This document shows, piece by piece, positions 22,715 through 34,367 of a stretch of DNA of 64,000 nucleotides. The stretch's first letter is position 1; every line of letters starts with the position of its first letter. The position numbers and the translations under genes were made by a program. Source of the stretch: Pseudozyma flocculosa PF-1 (Eukaryota; Basidiomycota; Ustilaginomycetes; Ustilaginales; Ustilaginaceae). The DNA is taken from positions 436,130 through 500,129 of the forward strand of contig NW_006920879.1 of NCBI RefSeq assembly GCF_000417875.1, in the 5' to 3' direction. The notes beneath the pieces are model-generated. The model did not search any database. It was not told where the DNA came from and saw nothing but the letters and a program-made list of their open reading frames with translations.

Positions 22715-25700
22715 ATGTCGCGGCCAATCAAGCGTCTCGGCGATGAAGCCACTTACAGAGACAGCGGTAACGGTGAGAGGTGCCGCGGCGGTCCTGGCTG
22801 GCGACGACACGCCCAAGCAACCGCTGACTCCCCACTTTTTGCCGCCTCGCCACCTCGCCCCTCGACGCTGCCGAACTCTATCTGTGGCACCCTACCTCGC
22901 ACTACCTCCAGCAGATCCGACCAGCTCACGCCTCGGCACTTCGTTCGCCTCGGCCGCGGGCAGCTCTGTGCTCTCCAACGGCAGCCTGCTCGATCTCTAC
23001 TCGCGCTCCCCCAGCTCGACTGCAAACTCGGCAGGGGCCAGCACGTCGTATGGCGTCAGTCCAGGCGTTGTGTCTGCAGTCAACTCGACGAGAGAGCAGG
23101 GCCTCGGCGCGTCTTCCACGTCGGCGAATCCGGGCAAACCCCCGCCACTGCCTGCCAGACCAGCGGAACAGGCCACCCGCTCCACCGGCTTTGATGTCGG
23201 CGCCAGTGCGCCCCGAGCGGCATTCGCACCTCCGTCGCCATCGGATTGGACGGCGGCAGCTCCGACGCGAGATGCGGAGCCGGTCGTCGGCAGCAAGCGA
23301 GCCTCGGTCGCGGGGTTCGATGCAGAGATGCTGAAAAACGTCCGGCCTGCCTACAACGCTGCCCAAGGGGGCGATGCATCTGCTTGGCGGGCGTACTCCG
23401 GCGGCGCCCTGTCTCATGACCGGGACGTGCGGTACGATGAGGGCGACAGCGATAGCGAAGGGTCGCACTACGACGACGACGATGCCGTCGGCGAGGACAG
23501 TCGGCGGCCGCGCGCCGACCTCGGGCCAACACGGTCGGGCGACTCGGACTATGCTCGCCCAACGCTATCCCTCACAGAGCCAGACGCATCGACGGCAGGC
23601 GATTCGCGCCGCCCCAGCGAAAGCAGCTTCTTGCACCTTGGCGGCTCTCGCCGCGACACGAGCATGGGCAGCTCGCTCGATGCCAGCAGGGACAGCGGCC
23701 TCGCCTCACCACCAGTTCCGCAGCGGACGAGCAGCTTCAACCGGGATGAGGAGCTCGTCACGCCCAGCCTCGGCACCGCCACAGCGGGCACCAACACAAC
23801 CACAAGTCCGCAGGCAGGGCTACCTACCAATAGCTGGGCGTCGCCCTTGCTCGACGATGCAGACCGTGCCGCTTCGAGGGCGGCATCCCGGCGACCGTCG
23901 CTGGCCCTGCACAGCTCGCAGATCCCCCTGAGACGGAGCAGCTCCGAGATACGACGCTCTTCCGACCACCGCCGACATGGTAGGGCCAGCACCGAGAACA
24001 CCGAGCTTCGCGACGGCCTTGGTATCACCTCCAGCCTTCAGAGCTCGCCGGAGAAGCGCGGTACCGGTGGCGCAAACTCGCACGACAGCGCTTCAGCTCG
24101 TGGCTCTTTACGCGCCGGTGAGGAGCTCCAACTCCACCCTTCCCAGGACTCCAGCGCGAAGCCGCCGATCCGGGGTGAAGCTCTGCAGGTTGTCACCGAG
24201 GACCCGTCGAAGTCGCCGCGCATCGTGAAACGGGATGGATCTCCCACTCCGGCTCGCCGCGACGCGGCCACGCGACCAGACAGCAGAGACTCGGACATGA
24301 ATGCCGAAGAGCAGGCCAGACTTGAGCGCGAGCTCCTCGCCGGAGACTCTGGCGACGGATCAAGGCCCAGGACGCTCAAAGAAGCACGAGAGAGGGCTAG
24401 GCTACGTCGGCAGCAGAGCGAGGCCGCAGCAGGACCCTCGACCTCGTCGCCGCTGAGAGAGTCGGCACCGACCGAAGCAAGGCCGTCTTCAAAGCGGACG
24501 GGAACGCGGCAAGAGGAAGCGCTACCCCGGAAAAGCACGGACTCGGTCGACCGCCCGTCGCGGGACCCAAGGAGGCTGTCGGCCAAGGAAGCAGTGCCAC
24601 TGTCGCGGACTTCGACGAGATCCGACTTTTCGGCGCCATCGGACTACTCGCACGGCTCTGAGCCGGATCTGGACGGCCAATTCCAAGACGCAGCCAACGC
24701 GGGAAGCCGGACGTCTTACGAAGACGCCGTCAGCGGCGAACCCCTTCTGGGCGGCGACGATTTCGCATCCGCCGCTTCGCAGGGCTCGGGCGGCATGGAA
24801 GAGCTCACCGCTGCCGTCTCCTCGGCCATGCAGGACCTGAGCTTCGGGAGTGCCGACGACTCATCCAACACGATCTACGGCGCTGCTGGCCAAGGCGAGC
24901 TCGACCGTGCCGCCGCCTTGGACGCAGCGCGGACCGACCAGGATCTGCAGACGCCAAGACCGCCTGTATCTTCGCGCTTCGACGATGGCCGTCTGCGCAC
25001 CGTCAGCGGCGCCGGGTTCGGCACTGCGACAGGCCGGGCAACGGTCGGCGACTCTGACTTGGAACTGGCCTCACCGTACGGAGAGAAGCAACTTCCGGAT
25101 GCGGCTGCTTCTCGCAGCTTGCAGAGCGCCGTTCGAGAAGAGGCTCGGGCCCCAGACCCGTGGCCCATCACCAGGATCGAGATATACGGTAAGACGGTAC
25201 CGTTTCCCAAGTCGTTTGCCAGCACCACGGTCACAGGCAGGAGGAAGGCCGCAGCCTGGGAGCGCGCCAAGCTGTACGCCCAATTCACCAATGACCTTCT
25301 GACGCTGCAGACTGGGCTCGAGCGATGGATGGATGCGGTCCAACGTCCGGCAATGCGGCAGCGTGAGTCGATTCACGTCGATCGGGGTGTGGGCGTCGAA
25401 ATGGCCGGAAGATTGATCAGACTCTTTGCATATCCCTCACCATCCCTCTGGCAGAGCTGGGCCGACAGTCGCAAGACACCTCCGCCGTTGCAGATGAGCA
25501 CGACGCCCGACGCGGCCACCCGCGCAACGAAGGGTCCTATGCGGCTTCGGTGCGCTCGGACCTGACATTCCCGATGCGAGGCGATGGCGGCAAGGCCAAG
25601 GAGATCGTTTCTTTGCTGCCGACGATGCCAGAGTCTCCGCCGAGCCGGGTGCCGGCCAATCTCCCTTACCCCTCTTTGGTGGATCAACGATCAAACTCGA

Positions 25701-26791
25701 CGTCTAGCGGCAACTTTTCCACCTCCTCGATCAGTCAGCCCATTTCGCTTCATCACGAAGTCGCCGCGACCCAGGGCACGGGCAAGGCTGGTGGGATGAC
25801 ATCGTCGACGAGCAGCGGCGGCAACTCTCGCTCGGTCGCCGGCGGCAGCTTCTTTAGCAGCCTGGGCCGCAAGGGCAGCCGACGCGCTCCCGGCGGCTCG
25901 GTATCGAGCCTGGCCCAGGGCGGTCTAGCCTCGATCGCTGGGGCGGTGGGGGGTCCGCGGGGCCACAAGACCAAAGGCAAGACGATCTCGGCCCCGATAC
26001 AGGCAACTGGAGAGCGCAGGAGCATGGACACAGCCGAACTGAGCAGTCCCGACCTGGGTTCGTATGGACGAGCGTCAGGGCTCGGCGAGAGCGCCAGCGC
26101 AAGCAGGCTCGCGACCGTCAGCGAACAACAGCTTTCTGCCGGTACCCTTGCATCGCCGACCGGCTCCCGACCCTCGCCAATGGGACCTCGCGCTCCTGGT
26201 TCCGTCTCCGGTCAGGGATTCTTCAGCAGTATCGGAAGGAGCAACTCGAACGATGCCGGCCGTGCCTCTGCCAACCCGTCTGCTCGCCCCTCGCACGATG
26301 GCAGCAGCATAGGCGGTTCCTCGCCGATGGTTTCCTCGCCCGAGTTCGAGCAGCGCGGATGGAACGAGCCGACCCAGCGTCCCAAGAACGGGCGCTCTGG
26401 CTCATCGGCCTCGCTACTCGGCAGCAGGGACAGCGCCATGTCCGCCGTCCGAAGCTCATTCTCATACGGCACGGTGCGGGAGAAGATGCGGGGCATGGCG
26501 CCCAGCAGCCCTGATCCTAGCGCAGCCAACGATCCGGGCTTCCAGGAGGCGCTCAGCAAACTCGCCGACGTGTTGCCGGATGCCGACAGCGACACGCTGG
26601 CCTACTACCTCCGCAAGGCCAAGGGCAACGATCTCGTCGCCATTGTGAGTCTTGCGTCCCTTGCGCGCTGCGTACGCTGCGAACCGATTAGGGCTTGCCC
26701 AGCTGACAGCCTCGACTTGTTCGATTCGACGGTCTGACGTGCATAGGGCGACTACCTACAAGACCAATCGCTGGGACGCCTGCCGGGCTAG
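22715..26791 (+). CDS. Large disordered protein with C-terminal CUE-like ubiquitin-binding domain
   Basis: Four exons in phase: 22715-22772, 22915-25362, 25455-26644, 26747-26791, giving 1246 residues. The first ATG (MSRPIKRLGDEATYRDSGN) is in a short exon closed by GTGAGA. A longer unspliced frame from 22743 is an alternative start but reads through the intron. Most of the protein is Ser, Arg, Asp and Gly-rich and disordered. A short ordered segment lies near residues 785-840 (ITRIEIYGKTVPFPKSFAS, then a helix ending ERWMDAVQRPAMRQR). The last about 50 residues (FQEALSKLADVLPDADSD, then LAYYLRKAKGNDLVAIGDYL across the last intron) match the three-helix CUE pattern, which binds ubiquitin. A role in ubiquitin-dependent trafficking is inference; partners are unknown. 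Confidence 0.75.
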
Positions 26792-27430
26792 CGAGCTTCG
26801 ACCGAGGGAGGCCGCCGGTCGAGGATGTGGCGCGGATCGAGCGGGGGAAGACCCTTGACCTGTTCGCGCCCTGACTGCCCGTTGTATGCTGTCAATCGAT
26901 GCTCTACGTCCCATCGTGGCATTTCCTGTCAACTGCTGCCTAGCTATCCATCTGCCTGTGCAATGCAGGGCTGTCGATGGGTGAGGGGGAAGGCTTTATG
27001 GAGGGACGATGAGCCCAGGCCAACCGTGGCTCTCGGCCGAGAAGAGCACGGATCTGGCGGCGCGCTCGCAGCCCGTGCCCGAGTGGAGGTCCGGCTGCTG
27101 CCACGGCGTCGCGTTTGGATTTTTCCTTTTCTCGGGAGGCGGCAACGGCGCCGTCGCACAGACGGCGAGGCAGAGCAGCGCGAACCTTCTCTCTGAGGAT
27201 GAGCCTGTGGACCCCTCGCTCGACCCGCCCGCCCTACTCCCTGCCCGCCTTGCCCTGCTCTGTCCGCCCTGCCCACCCTGCCCTCTTCTTCCTGCAGACT
27301 CCCCCTTAGCTTTCCTCCTCACCACCACATCCATCCGTCGATCGCCTCACACCGCCACCTCTACATCTCACCATTTTGACCCAGCGAGACGTTTCTAGAC
27401 CGACCTCCCGGCCCCGGCGTGTCGAGCACC
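26792..27430. other. Intergenic region upstream of the FG-repeat gene
   Basis: 639 bases holding the 3' UTR of the CUE-like gene and the promoter of the next gene. The last about 200 bases are a pyrimidine-rich leader (CCTGCCCACCCTGCCCTC-like). No gene is supported. Confidence 0.45.
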
Positions 27431-29842
27431 ATGGTCGCCTTCGTTGCCGTCCTGCTCGTCCTCTCGGCGGCGCTCTACCTCTCCTACGACGCCTACATCA
27501 AGCGCGTGCACGCACAGCGGGCGCGACAGTTTGCTCTGTGGCAGCGACGGAGCGCAGGGATCCCCGACAGCGACACCAGGCCCTTTGGTATCGCTCGTGC
27601 CGACGCACTCAAGAAGATCCAGGAACAACCGGCCGCTCCGGCCGCCCAGCCTCGAGCCAGCCCGCTCAAGCCGGGCTCGCCCGGCGGTACCAGGAAACCC
27701 ACAGCATCGCCTCGTCGCGCGGGTCGATCCTCCCCTCTCAAGAAGCACCCGTCTGAATCCCCTCTCGCCGTGCCGGGTTACCTTCAGCACCGCAAAAGCA
27801 ACAAGCCACGCAGCCCCCGCATTGCTAGAGACGAGCCAAGATGGCCCGGGGCCTTTGTCGAAGACGACGCCCCAGCAAAGGAGAAGTCCTCGTCTTCGCC
27901 GACAAAGAAGGCCAGCACGGCTTTGTCGCCCCACAACCTCAAGCACAAGCGCAGTGACACGGACCCCCGTTCGGGCAGCCCCAATGCTCGGCAGTCGAAG
28001 AAGAAGAGCAAGCAGATTGCTGAGGACAAACGCGGACGCCGTACCGGCGCTGCTCCCGTATCCAAGAAGCAGCGCGATGGGCACAATGACAACCTCGCCG
28101 CCGCCGGCAAGCGGAAGGGCCAGGCGCAGCCGCAGCAGCTCGATGACGGCAGTGATAGCGACCTTGACATGGACGAATCTTCCCCGCCGCGCGTGGCGGC
28201 AGGACTCCGCGGCAAGAAGAGGGACGTCGGCGAGGTAGACAGCGAGGAGAGCGCGGCCGGAGTGTCGACTCGAGCGGTATACAGCAAGAAGCGCGGCAAG
28301 GCGCGCAACTCGCCGGCGTCGAACAGGCCGAAACTCTCTGATCTCGAGTACCAGCTCGAGGACGAGGAAATGGCATCGCTGTCCGACTTTGGCGCCCATC
28401 GGATCGAGACTGACCGCGAGTCGCTGGTCGACGCGGGTAGCCGACCTCGGACGGGCCAGGTCAAGAGCAAGAACAAGAGCAAGACCAAGGGCAAGGGCAT
28501 GAGCAAGAGCAAGAGCAAGGGCCAGGGCAAGCGCGAGGTGGACATGTCGGATGACCACGAACCCGGCGACGAGTGGACCGACCTCAATGGTCTCCAATGG
28601 AGGATTGGCGAGGACGGCGTCAGGAGGCGCGCGACCGTCGTCGTCGAGATGCGCCCGAAGTACAACATGCCCAAGGACTCGCAGCACCCCGACGCCCAGC
28701 AAAAGATCCAGGTGTACGTGGAGCGGTTCCTCTCGGAGCAGGAGTTCGACGAGGCAAAGGCCCAGAAGCGCCTTGGATTCCAGGAGGCCGAGCGGCAGCT
28801 CGAGGCCGAAGCCAAGCGCAAGGCGGCCGAGGAGGCCGCCGCCAGGGCCGCCGAACGCGCGGCTGTGAGCCGAGAAGTCTTCACGCCCAAGAAGCTGCGC
28901 AACCCGGACCTTCTCTTTAGCGACGTCGTCCCGCCCGGGGCTGCTCGGTCGGGCGTCGATCTCAAGCGATCTGCCGGCACGCCTCCTCGCCAAGGCTCGA
29001 CGCCTTCGCGTCAAGGCACGCCGACCTCCATGATCATGGCGAACAAGAGGATCTCTCTGTCGGTCTCCAAGAGCGCCGGACCCAGCCTCAGCAACTCACC
29101 TTCTAGCCGCACCGCCTTGGATGCGGAGAGCAAGCGGAGGCGAGAAGAAGCTTTGATGAGGAGGCTCCGCGAAGAGAAGGAGGCCAAGGAGGCAGCTGCC
29201 AGGCTGAGGGCGCCCGCCATCGCGGCCCCCTCGCCCATCGCTCAAAATTCGACCGGTGCAAGCAGCGGCTCTGCCACCGCAACGCCCATCTCGGCCTCTG
29301 CGAGCTCCATCTTCCCGGCAACTACCGCAACCACGGCCTCGGGTGCCGACACAGCAAAGCCGGCAGAGTCGACGCCGGCAGGCGTGGATTCGAAGCCCTC
29401 GTTCAGCTTTGGCGCCGCCCCCGCCGTCTCAGCCGCCCCGCCGACACCCCCGATTGGTGGCGCGACCACCGCAACCGCTACGACCACGCCCGCCCCTGCA
29501 ACGGCTCCCAGCTTCTCCTTTGGCGAGCCCAAGACTGAGGGTACTGCCAACACGCCCAGCTCGTCGAGCCCCGCCTTCGGTGCCGGAGCAAGCGATGCCG
29601 CACCCAAGCCTGCTGGCTCGGCGGCCACCTCCACTCCGGCTTTCACGTTCGGTGCGCCCGCAACCAGTGGCGGCAGCAAGCCTGCAGCTAGCTCGACCTT
29701 CACCTTCGGATCGTCCAGCGCTACGGCGCCCGCCGCGAACGGACCGGGTGTCTTCACCTTTGGTGCGTCCTCGAACGGCAACCAGTCGGGCTCGGCTGCC
29801 CCGTCGCCCGGCGGCTTCACCTTTTCGATCGGCAAGAAGTGA
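27431..29842 (+). CDS. Membrane-anchored FG-repeat protein, POM121-like putative nucleoporin
   Basis: Single exon, 803 residues, start context GAGCACCATGGTC. Residues 2-19 (VAFVAVLLVLSAALYLSY) form one N-terminal transmembrane helix. Residues about 60-370 are basic and disordered with many nuclear-localisation-like clusters (KKKSKQ, KKRDVGE, KSKNKSKTKGKG). Residues about 380-470 look ordered: EWTDLNGLQWRIGEDGVRRR followed by an Ala/Glu/Lys helix. The C-terminal about 160 residues are low-complexity Ser/Thr/Ala/Pro with spaced FG motifs: FSFG near 657 and 695, AFG near 715, FTFG near 737, 757 and 775, ending FTFSIGKK. FG repeats bind transport receptors in the pore channel. An N-terminal anchor plus C-terminal FG repeats is the layout of vertebrate POM121; the classic yeast pore-membrane proteins (Pom152, Pom34, Ndc1) lack FG repeats. 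Homology to POM121 is not shown; the resemblance is architectural. Confidence 0.8.
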   Translation: MVAFVAVLLVLSAALYLSYDAYIKRVHAQRARQFALWQRRSAGIPDSDTRPFGIARADALKKIQEQPAAPAAQPRASPLKPGSPGGTRKPTASPRRAGRSSPLKKHPSESPLAVPGYLQHRKSNKPRSPRIARDEPRWPGAFVEDDAPAKEKSSSSPTKKASTALSPHNLKHKRSDTDPRSGSPNARQSKKKSKQIAEDKRGRRTGAAPVSKKQRDGHNDNLAAAGKRKGQAQPQQLDDGSDSDLDMDESSPPRVAAGLRGKKRDVGEVDSEESAAGVSTRAVYSKKRGKARNSPASNRPKLSDLEYQLEDEEMASLSDFGAHRIETDRESLVDAGSRPRTGQVKSKNKSKTKGKGMSKSKSKGQGKREVDMSDDHEPGDEWTDLNGLQWRIGEDGVRRRATVVVEMRPKYNMPKDSQHPDAQQKIQVYVERFLSEQEFDEAKAQKRLGFQEAERQLEAEAKRKAAEEAAARAAERAAVSREVFTPKKLRNPDLLFSDVVPPGAARSGVDLKRSAGTPPRQGSTPSRQGTPTSMIMANKRISLSVSKSAGPSLSNSPSSRTALDAESKRRREEALMRRLREEKEAKEAAARLRAPAIAAPSPIAQNSTGASSGSATATPISASASSIFPATTATTASGADTAKPAESTPAGVDSKPSFSFGAAPAVSAAPPTPPIGGATTATATTTPAPATAPSFSFGEPKTEGTANTPSSSSPAFGAGASDAAPKPAGSAATSTPAFTFGAPATSGGSKPAASSTFTFGSSSATAPAANGPGVFTFGASSNGNQSGSAAPSPGGFTFSIGKK

Positions 29843-29863
29843 TGAACATGGGAAGCTCCGCGC

Positions 29864-30320
29864 TTGAGCGCACCAGCAGGCATTCGACGGCAGCCGCTAC
29901 TGCCCCCCGCCAAGAAGGCGGAAAGTGACCGCGATGAGGAGCTACTCGCGCTGTCCCTTGAGCCGGCGTCCAAGGGCGAACCGGATGTCCCTGAACTTCC
30001 TTCAGCTGCTATCAAGTCCAAGGGAAGTCGTGCCGCCGCCAACACGGCCTCCGCCAAGACCAAGGCTAAGGCTGCGCTCGACAAGTACCAGGTCGACGAC
30101 GACGATTCGGGATCCGACAGCGATTTTGAGCCGGCCGGCTACAGCAAGCATGCTTCGCGCTTGGCCCGACAGTGCGGCACGCCTCGAGCGCGACATCGAC
30201 CTTGGCTCTGATGCCAGCTCCTCGGACGGCTCCGATGGCAGAGAAACGTGCGGCCTTGGCTCCAATCGACCGAGCATGAGGAGAGGACAACGAAAGCGCC
30301 TCGCCGCGGTCTATTGTTGA
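29864..30320 (+). pseudogene. Frame-broken coding relic
   Basis: Starting about 20 bases after the FG gene, one frame reads a protein-like sequence (EELLALSLEPASKGEPDVPE, then KYQVDDDDSGSDSDFEP) until about 30170. A second frame then continues with similar character (ARLERDIDLGSDASSSDG) to a stop at 30318-30320. The two pieces join naturally if one base near 30170 is removed, so this looks like the frameshifted remnant of an acidic nuclear-type protein. No ATG opens it and no donor or acceptor gives a clean join. Alternatives are a sequencing indel in a real gene whose 5' exon I did not find, or an alternative 3' exon of the FG gene. Family unknown. Confidence 0.5.
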
Positions 30321-33300
30321 CCAGATCGACGAGGCTGGAGAAGCGGACGTAGCAGGATTTCACAGAAGACAGATTGTACAATACTCGTAGCAGGATCCCA
30401 TCCTTTCCCGTAAGAGACGCAGCCGGCTGTTCCTATCACTCGCAATCGCGTCGCTCTGTGGTGGGGTCGAGGATGTCAGCATGACTGCGGCATCGCCTAT
30501 CCTCACACTCGCGATACCGTGCGGTTCCAGTCATTTGGAGCAACGTGTCGCCGCGCCGCGGTCGATGGCGTGGGGAGGCCACTCGATTCGCCCAGAGATA
30601 CGAGATGGACGTTGATGCGCGATAGTGGACTTGCCGCCGTATCGAGACGTCGATCGGCCCACTTCGATACGAAAGGGCAGATAAGGATGCGGCCGGGGAC
30701 GGAGGGAGGCAAGCCGCTTATCTCGTTCGGCAGGCCCTTATCAGGCGGCGGCTTATCGCCAGGGACCTACATGTACATATCAGTCCTCGACGATGACCCA
30801 GATGTACCCCGCACTCGTGTGTTCGACGCATGTGCTAGAAGGCAGGCAGGGTTTGAGTTTGGCAACAAAAGAGAAGCAAGCAAGCAGGCAAGCAAGCAGC
30901 GAACCAGGACGATGACATGTGGGTCATTGAGAACGCCTTGAAACTGCGGGGAAGACACAAGGTCGAGAACCGGCGACGGCGGCGTGGGGAGGACATGGTC
31001 GGCGAGCAGGCCGGACGATATCGCGGCCGAGGGCGGGCGGTGGTGGTTGGTTCGGCACCGTGCCCGACGGCCGACCAGGCTTGGACGGGCCGAACCCGAT
31101 CGCATTTGACGGTCGGCCCGAACAACCACACGATCGGTGCCGAGGCTGTCTCGGCGGCGGCACGACGGGTATATCCGCGGGACGGTGATCGACCACCAGC
31201 TGGGCTGCCGCCGCCGCACGCGGTGCGGTGCGATTGGTCGACAATCGAACGGTCCGCGGCCTGCGGGCGAGCGTCGGAACACCTCCCTCCGGTCCAGGCC
31301 AGCGGCAATTTCGCCGTCTTTGTGCGGGCAGCCAGAGCTACGGTGGGCAACCGACGAAAACGGGCGCTGGAAGAAAATCCTGCAGGAACGCGTCAATTTG
31401 AAACTTTCCGCGACGCTTTCGAGCTCCGCCCAACCTGGTTGTGCCGTGGGCCGTCCTCCAACTTCGGCCAGCGCCGAGTCGACGAGCAAGTCCAACCCCC
31501 CGGTCCATCCTGCCCGCCCCTCGCAACGGTACATATCGTGTCCGCAGGGACGACGGACTGACCACCATCACGGTCTGTGCTTCTACAAGAGATGATGCCA
31601 ATGGAGGGACTCCGCTTTCCGTCGAGAGCGTGGATTAGGATCGTCTTGATGGACGCGCGAAGTCGCCAGCCTGGACGAGGCTCGGAATGCCCGGGGGCAC
31701 AAGATCGCGGAGGACAGAGTCGGCGGGGCTGCGAGCGACGGAAAAAGCCCGTTGTGAACGTCCAATGAAACGAACGAAAACATCCGAACCGCCCCGTGGC
31801 CGTGAGGGGGTTTTCAGCTCCCGCCACGGCGAAGAGGCCGAACCGCCGCTCTTCTAGGCCTGAGCTCCAGATTCAAATCGAAGAACGGCACTTGATTGGA
31901 CTGGCAATTTGTCCGGTCCGTGTCCTCCGCCACGAACATCCTTCCCGGTTACGGAGCGCTTCCGGTCGGCCAACCACCGGCAAGGGGCTTGATCTTCCCA
32001 GCCCTTGACGAAGGCTGTGTCAGGTGACGGTCGAGCTCAGACTCTGCGATCATGGAGAGCGTCGTCGAGAAGATCGCGATGGCCGTGTTCACTTAGAGCG
32101 GACGTCGCGATACGAATCGGGGTCACCCTGCGTGCGGGCCAAGTCGATGGGACAAGGCCTCCATCGCAGTTTCTTCCTGATTGCAATGGCACGGGTAACT
32201 ACTGTCTTCTACCTAGCGGGTGTCATCCGGCAAGCATAAGACGTGATTCCTCTCTCTCGGACTCGGGAGCGGGCCGAAGGTGTACCGTCGCCATGCTTGA
32301 GCAAGCCCCGTCCCGGCGCTGAAAGAGACGTGGTGGTGGCCCGCTTTCAGACCAGATCTTGCTCGCTTCTACGAGGTACCCCTCGCCGACGGCACGCCTT
32401 CCTACAGTCGGCTACGTTACTCAGCCTTCAAGCAAGCAACGCGCGCTACTCTATATCTGGACATCCACGCTCGAGACACACGCGGGATGATGTGAGCAGG
32501 GGCAGGTGCGGCAGGGTAGGCCGTTCGGTCGGGGACGGTTAGTTGGCAGGCAAGGCTCACGTACGGCGTAGAAGGTCTTGGCGCAGCAGCGGAAAGCGTG
32601 ATTCGGGGGGTTGGGTCAAAGTCTTCGCCCCGAGCCCCTCCCCTTTCCTGGCGACAACCTCAGACGCCAAGCCTTTGTCCTGGCCATCGCTTATGTGCCA
32701 TGAAAAGCGGTGCTTGCTTGTCCGTCGCCCCACCGACTAGGTACCTGGCTTGAGTACCGGTACACCACCGCCTATCGTGCTTCGTCGAAGGGCCTGACGA
32801 GGCTAGCGATACCGCTTCCGACTCGACCTACAGCAGCAACACGACGGGATCAAGAAACGCAACGGCGAGCGACGATGCCGGCCACCTACAACGGTTCATA
32901 CACGTGGAAACCTGTCCCGATCCCCGCCGTGACCACTCAGCCGGTACAACTGTGTTCCTGACTGGGCCAAGGGAGCAGCTGGCGGCCAAGACACGGCATG
33001 TGCCGTATGTACCAGCATGCGCCGAGGATGACTGCCAGCGGCGATACGGGCCGGGTCGCCGTGCGGTTGCGAGGTGATTGGACGATGGTCGCCTGCAAGG
33101 CTACCCCGCAAAAGGGCAGGCGGGATGCGTCAAGCGAGCAGCCACGAGCTGTGCCCTCCCTGGGTCGCCACGCGTTAACCTGTATGCGGCGTCGGCCGTG
33201 GCGTAAGGCCAGAGTGGCCAGCCAGGCATTTTGAAATCCATACATGTTTCTCGAATTGAGAAATTGAAAGCTGCCGGGTGGTTTGAGTCGTCGGCGCGTG

Positions 33301-34367
33301 GGGTCTTGGCCGTTTCAAAGCACTTGGCCTTATGGCTAATCAGCCCAATGAGGCGTGTTTGCGGTCACCGAAGCCTCTTGATTGGCTGCCCCCACGAGAT
33401 GGCCGTCGGGGCTGGGCCAATCTTCCCCGCCTCCGGGCGGCGTGCCCTCGGCGACCGCATGAATAGATTGATTGAAGCCGCAGACCCTATGCAGCTGGGT
33501 CTGGACTGCGGGAAAGGCCTTCCCTAGCCTAGGCGTACTACTGTACGTGTGGTCGTGTGCCCAACCTCGGCGCTCGTCTCGACCTGCCCGCTCAAGGCAT
33601 TTCGCCAGCGGGCCAGCTTGTCGCGTCCTGAGCCCAGCCAGCCAGCCAGTTAGCCAGCCAACCTGCCTGATTTGCCATGCGCCCCCCTGCTCGCATGGGT
33701 CACCTGGTCGACGGCCCTTTCCGGCGCCAACCCCAAGGCCATGCGATGGGGTTTCGCGGCGGGCTCCCAAGAAGGAAGCAGAGCAGGCCAGGATGGCGCG
33801 ACAACCGCCCAACTGGCCACGGGCCTGCTGGCCTGCCATCGGCGGTGGCGAAACGGCAACTGTGCGTATGCCGCCCGTGGTCCCGTGTGGTACTGCGCCT
33901 GGCCTGTTGCCCTTTCCCCGCACACCAGATTGGCGGCGGCTGCAATCGAATGGCAAGGCCTGGCCAGGCACTGCACTGGGCGCTCTCGCCAGGGCCGCGC
34001 GCGCCGCTGCCAACCTTGTGCTGCGCTGCGCTGCACTGCGCCCACCCTCGCCCGGTTGAGCTCGCTATCCATCCAATGGCGCCGCCCTCGTCTGCCTACA
34101 AATCGCACCGTGGCCGCACCATCCACGGGCCGATAAGTACCAGCCTCTTCGCTCCTCCCATCCCGTCGTTCGTCCGTCCCTCCAACCTCGTCCACAGTTC
34201 CCGGTCTTCTCCCTCGCCCCTTGGCCTTTGTCCACCAGACCTCGCACCTTTCAGCAGGCTCTGAACCTCTTCCTCCGGCGCAGCACTTCTTTCCCACCGC
34301 CGCCACCCTCATCGCCCCCACACTTTCCCATTCCGAGCATCAGCTGAGCGGTGCATAGACAGCCACC
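30321..34367. other. Long gene-free region upstream of the amino acid permease
   Basis: About 4 kb without a supportable gene. Frames stay open on both strands in places (for example 30767-31534 on minus) but have no domains and no consistent third-position bias. Contents: a GATAAG cluster (30680-30757), a CAAGCAAGCAGGCAAGCAAG run near 30877-30898, a CAGCCAGCCAGCCAGTTAGCC run near 33638-33662, and a CT-rich leader (about 34140-34365) directly before the permease ATG. It may be an unusually long promoter, decayed sequence, or the site of an unannotated non-coding transcript. Confidence 0.45.
30680..30757. promoter_or_regulatory. Cluster of four GATAAG sites
   Basis: GATAAG at 30680-30685 and its complement CTTATC at 30717-30722, 30737-30742 and 30752-30757. 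Fungal GATA factors of nitrogen regulation (AreA/Nit2/Gln3 class) bind GATAAG and usually need two or more close sites. The nearest recognisable target type is the amino acid permease about 3.6 kb downstream; the distance is large for a fungal promoter, so the link is inference. Confidence 0.45.

Noticed and set aside
22743..22914. Unspliced N-terminal extension of the CUE-like gene starting at 22743
   Set aside because: An earlier ATG (22715) followed by a GT-AG intron in phase fits better; the extension is Pro/Leu/Ala-rich and intron-like.
27395..29014. Long open frame (about 540 codons) on the minus strand opposite the FG-repeat gene
   Set aside because: Antisense shadow of biased G/C third positions; no domain, and the plus-strand protein is clearly real.
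29842..29930. Overlapping stop-start TGATG after the FG gene as the start of a new gene
   Set aside because: That frame ends after about 29 codons and is not the frame of the coding-like relic.
30767..31534. Open frame of 255 codons in the gene-free region
   Set aside because: No ordered segment, no consistent codon bias, overlapping frames on both strands equally open.
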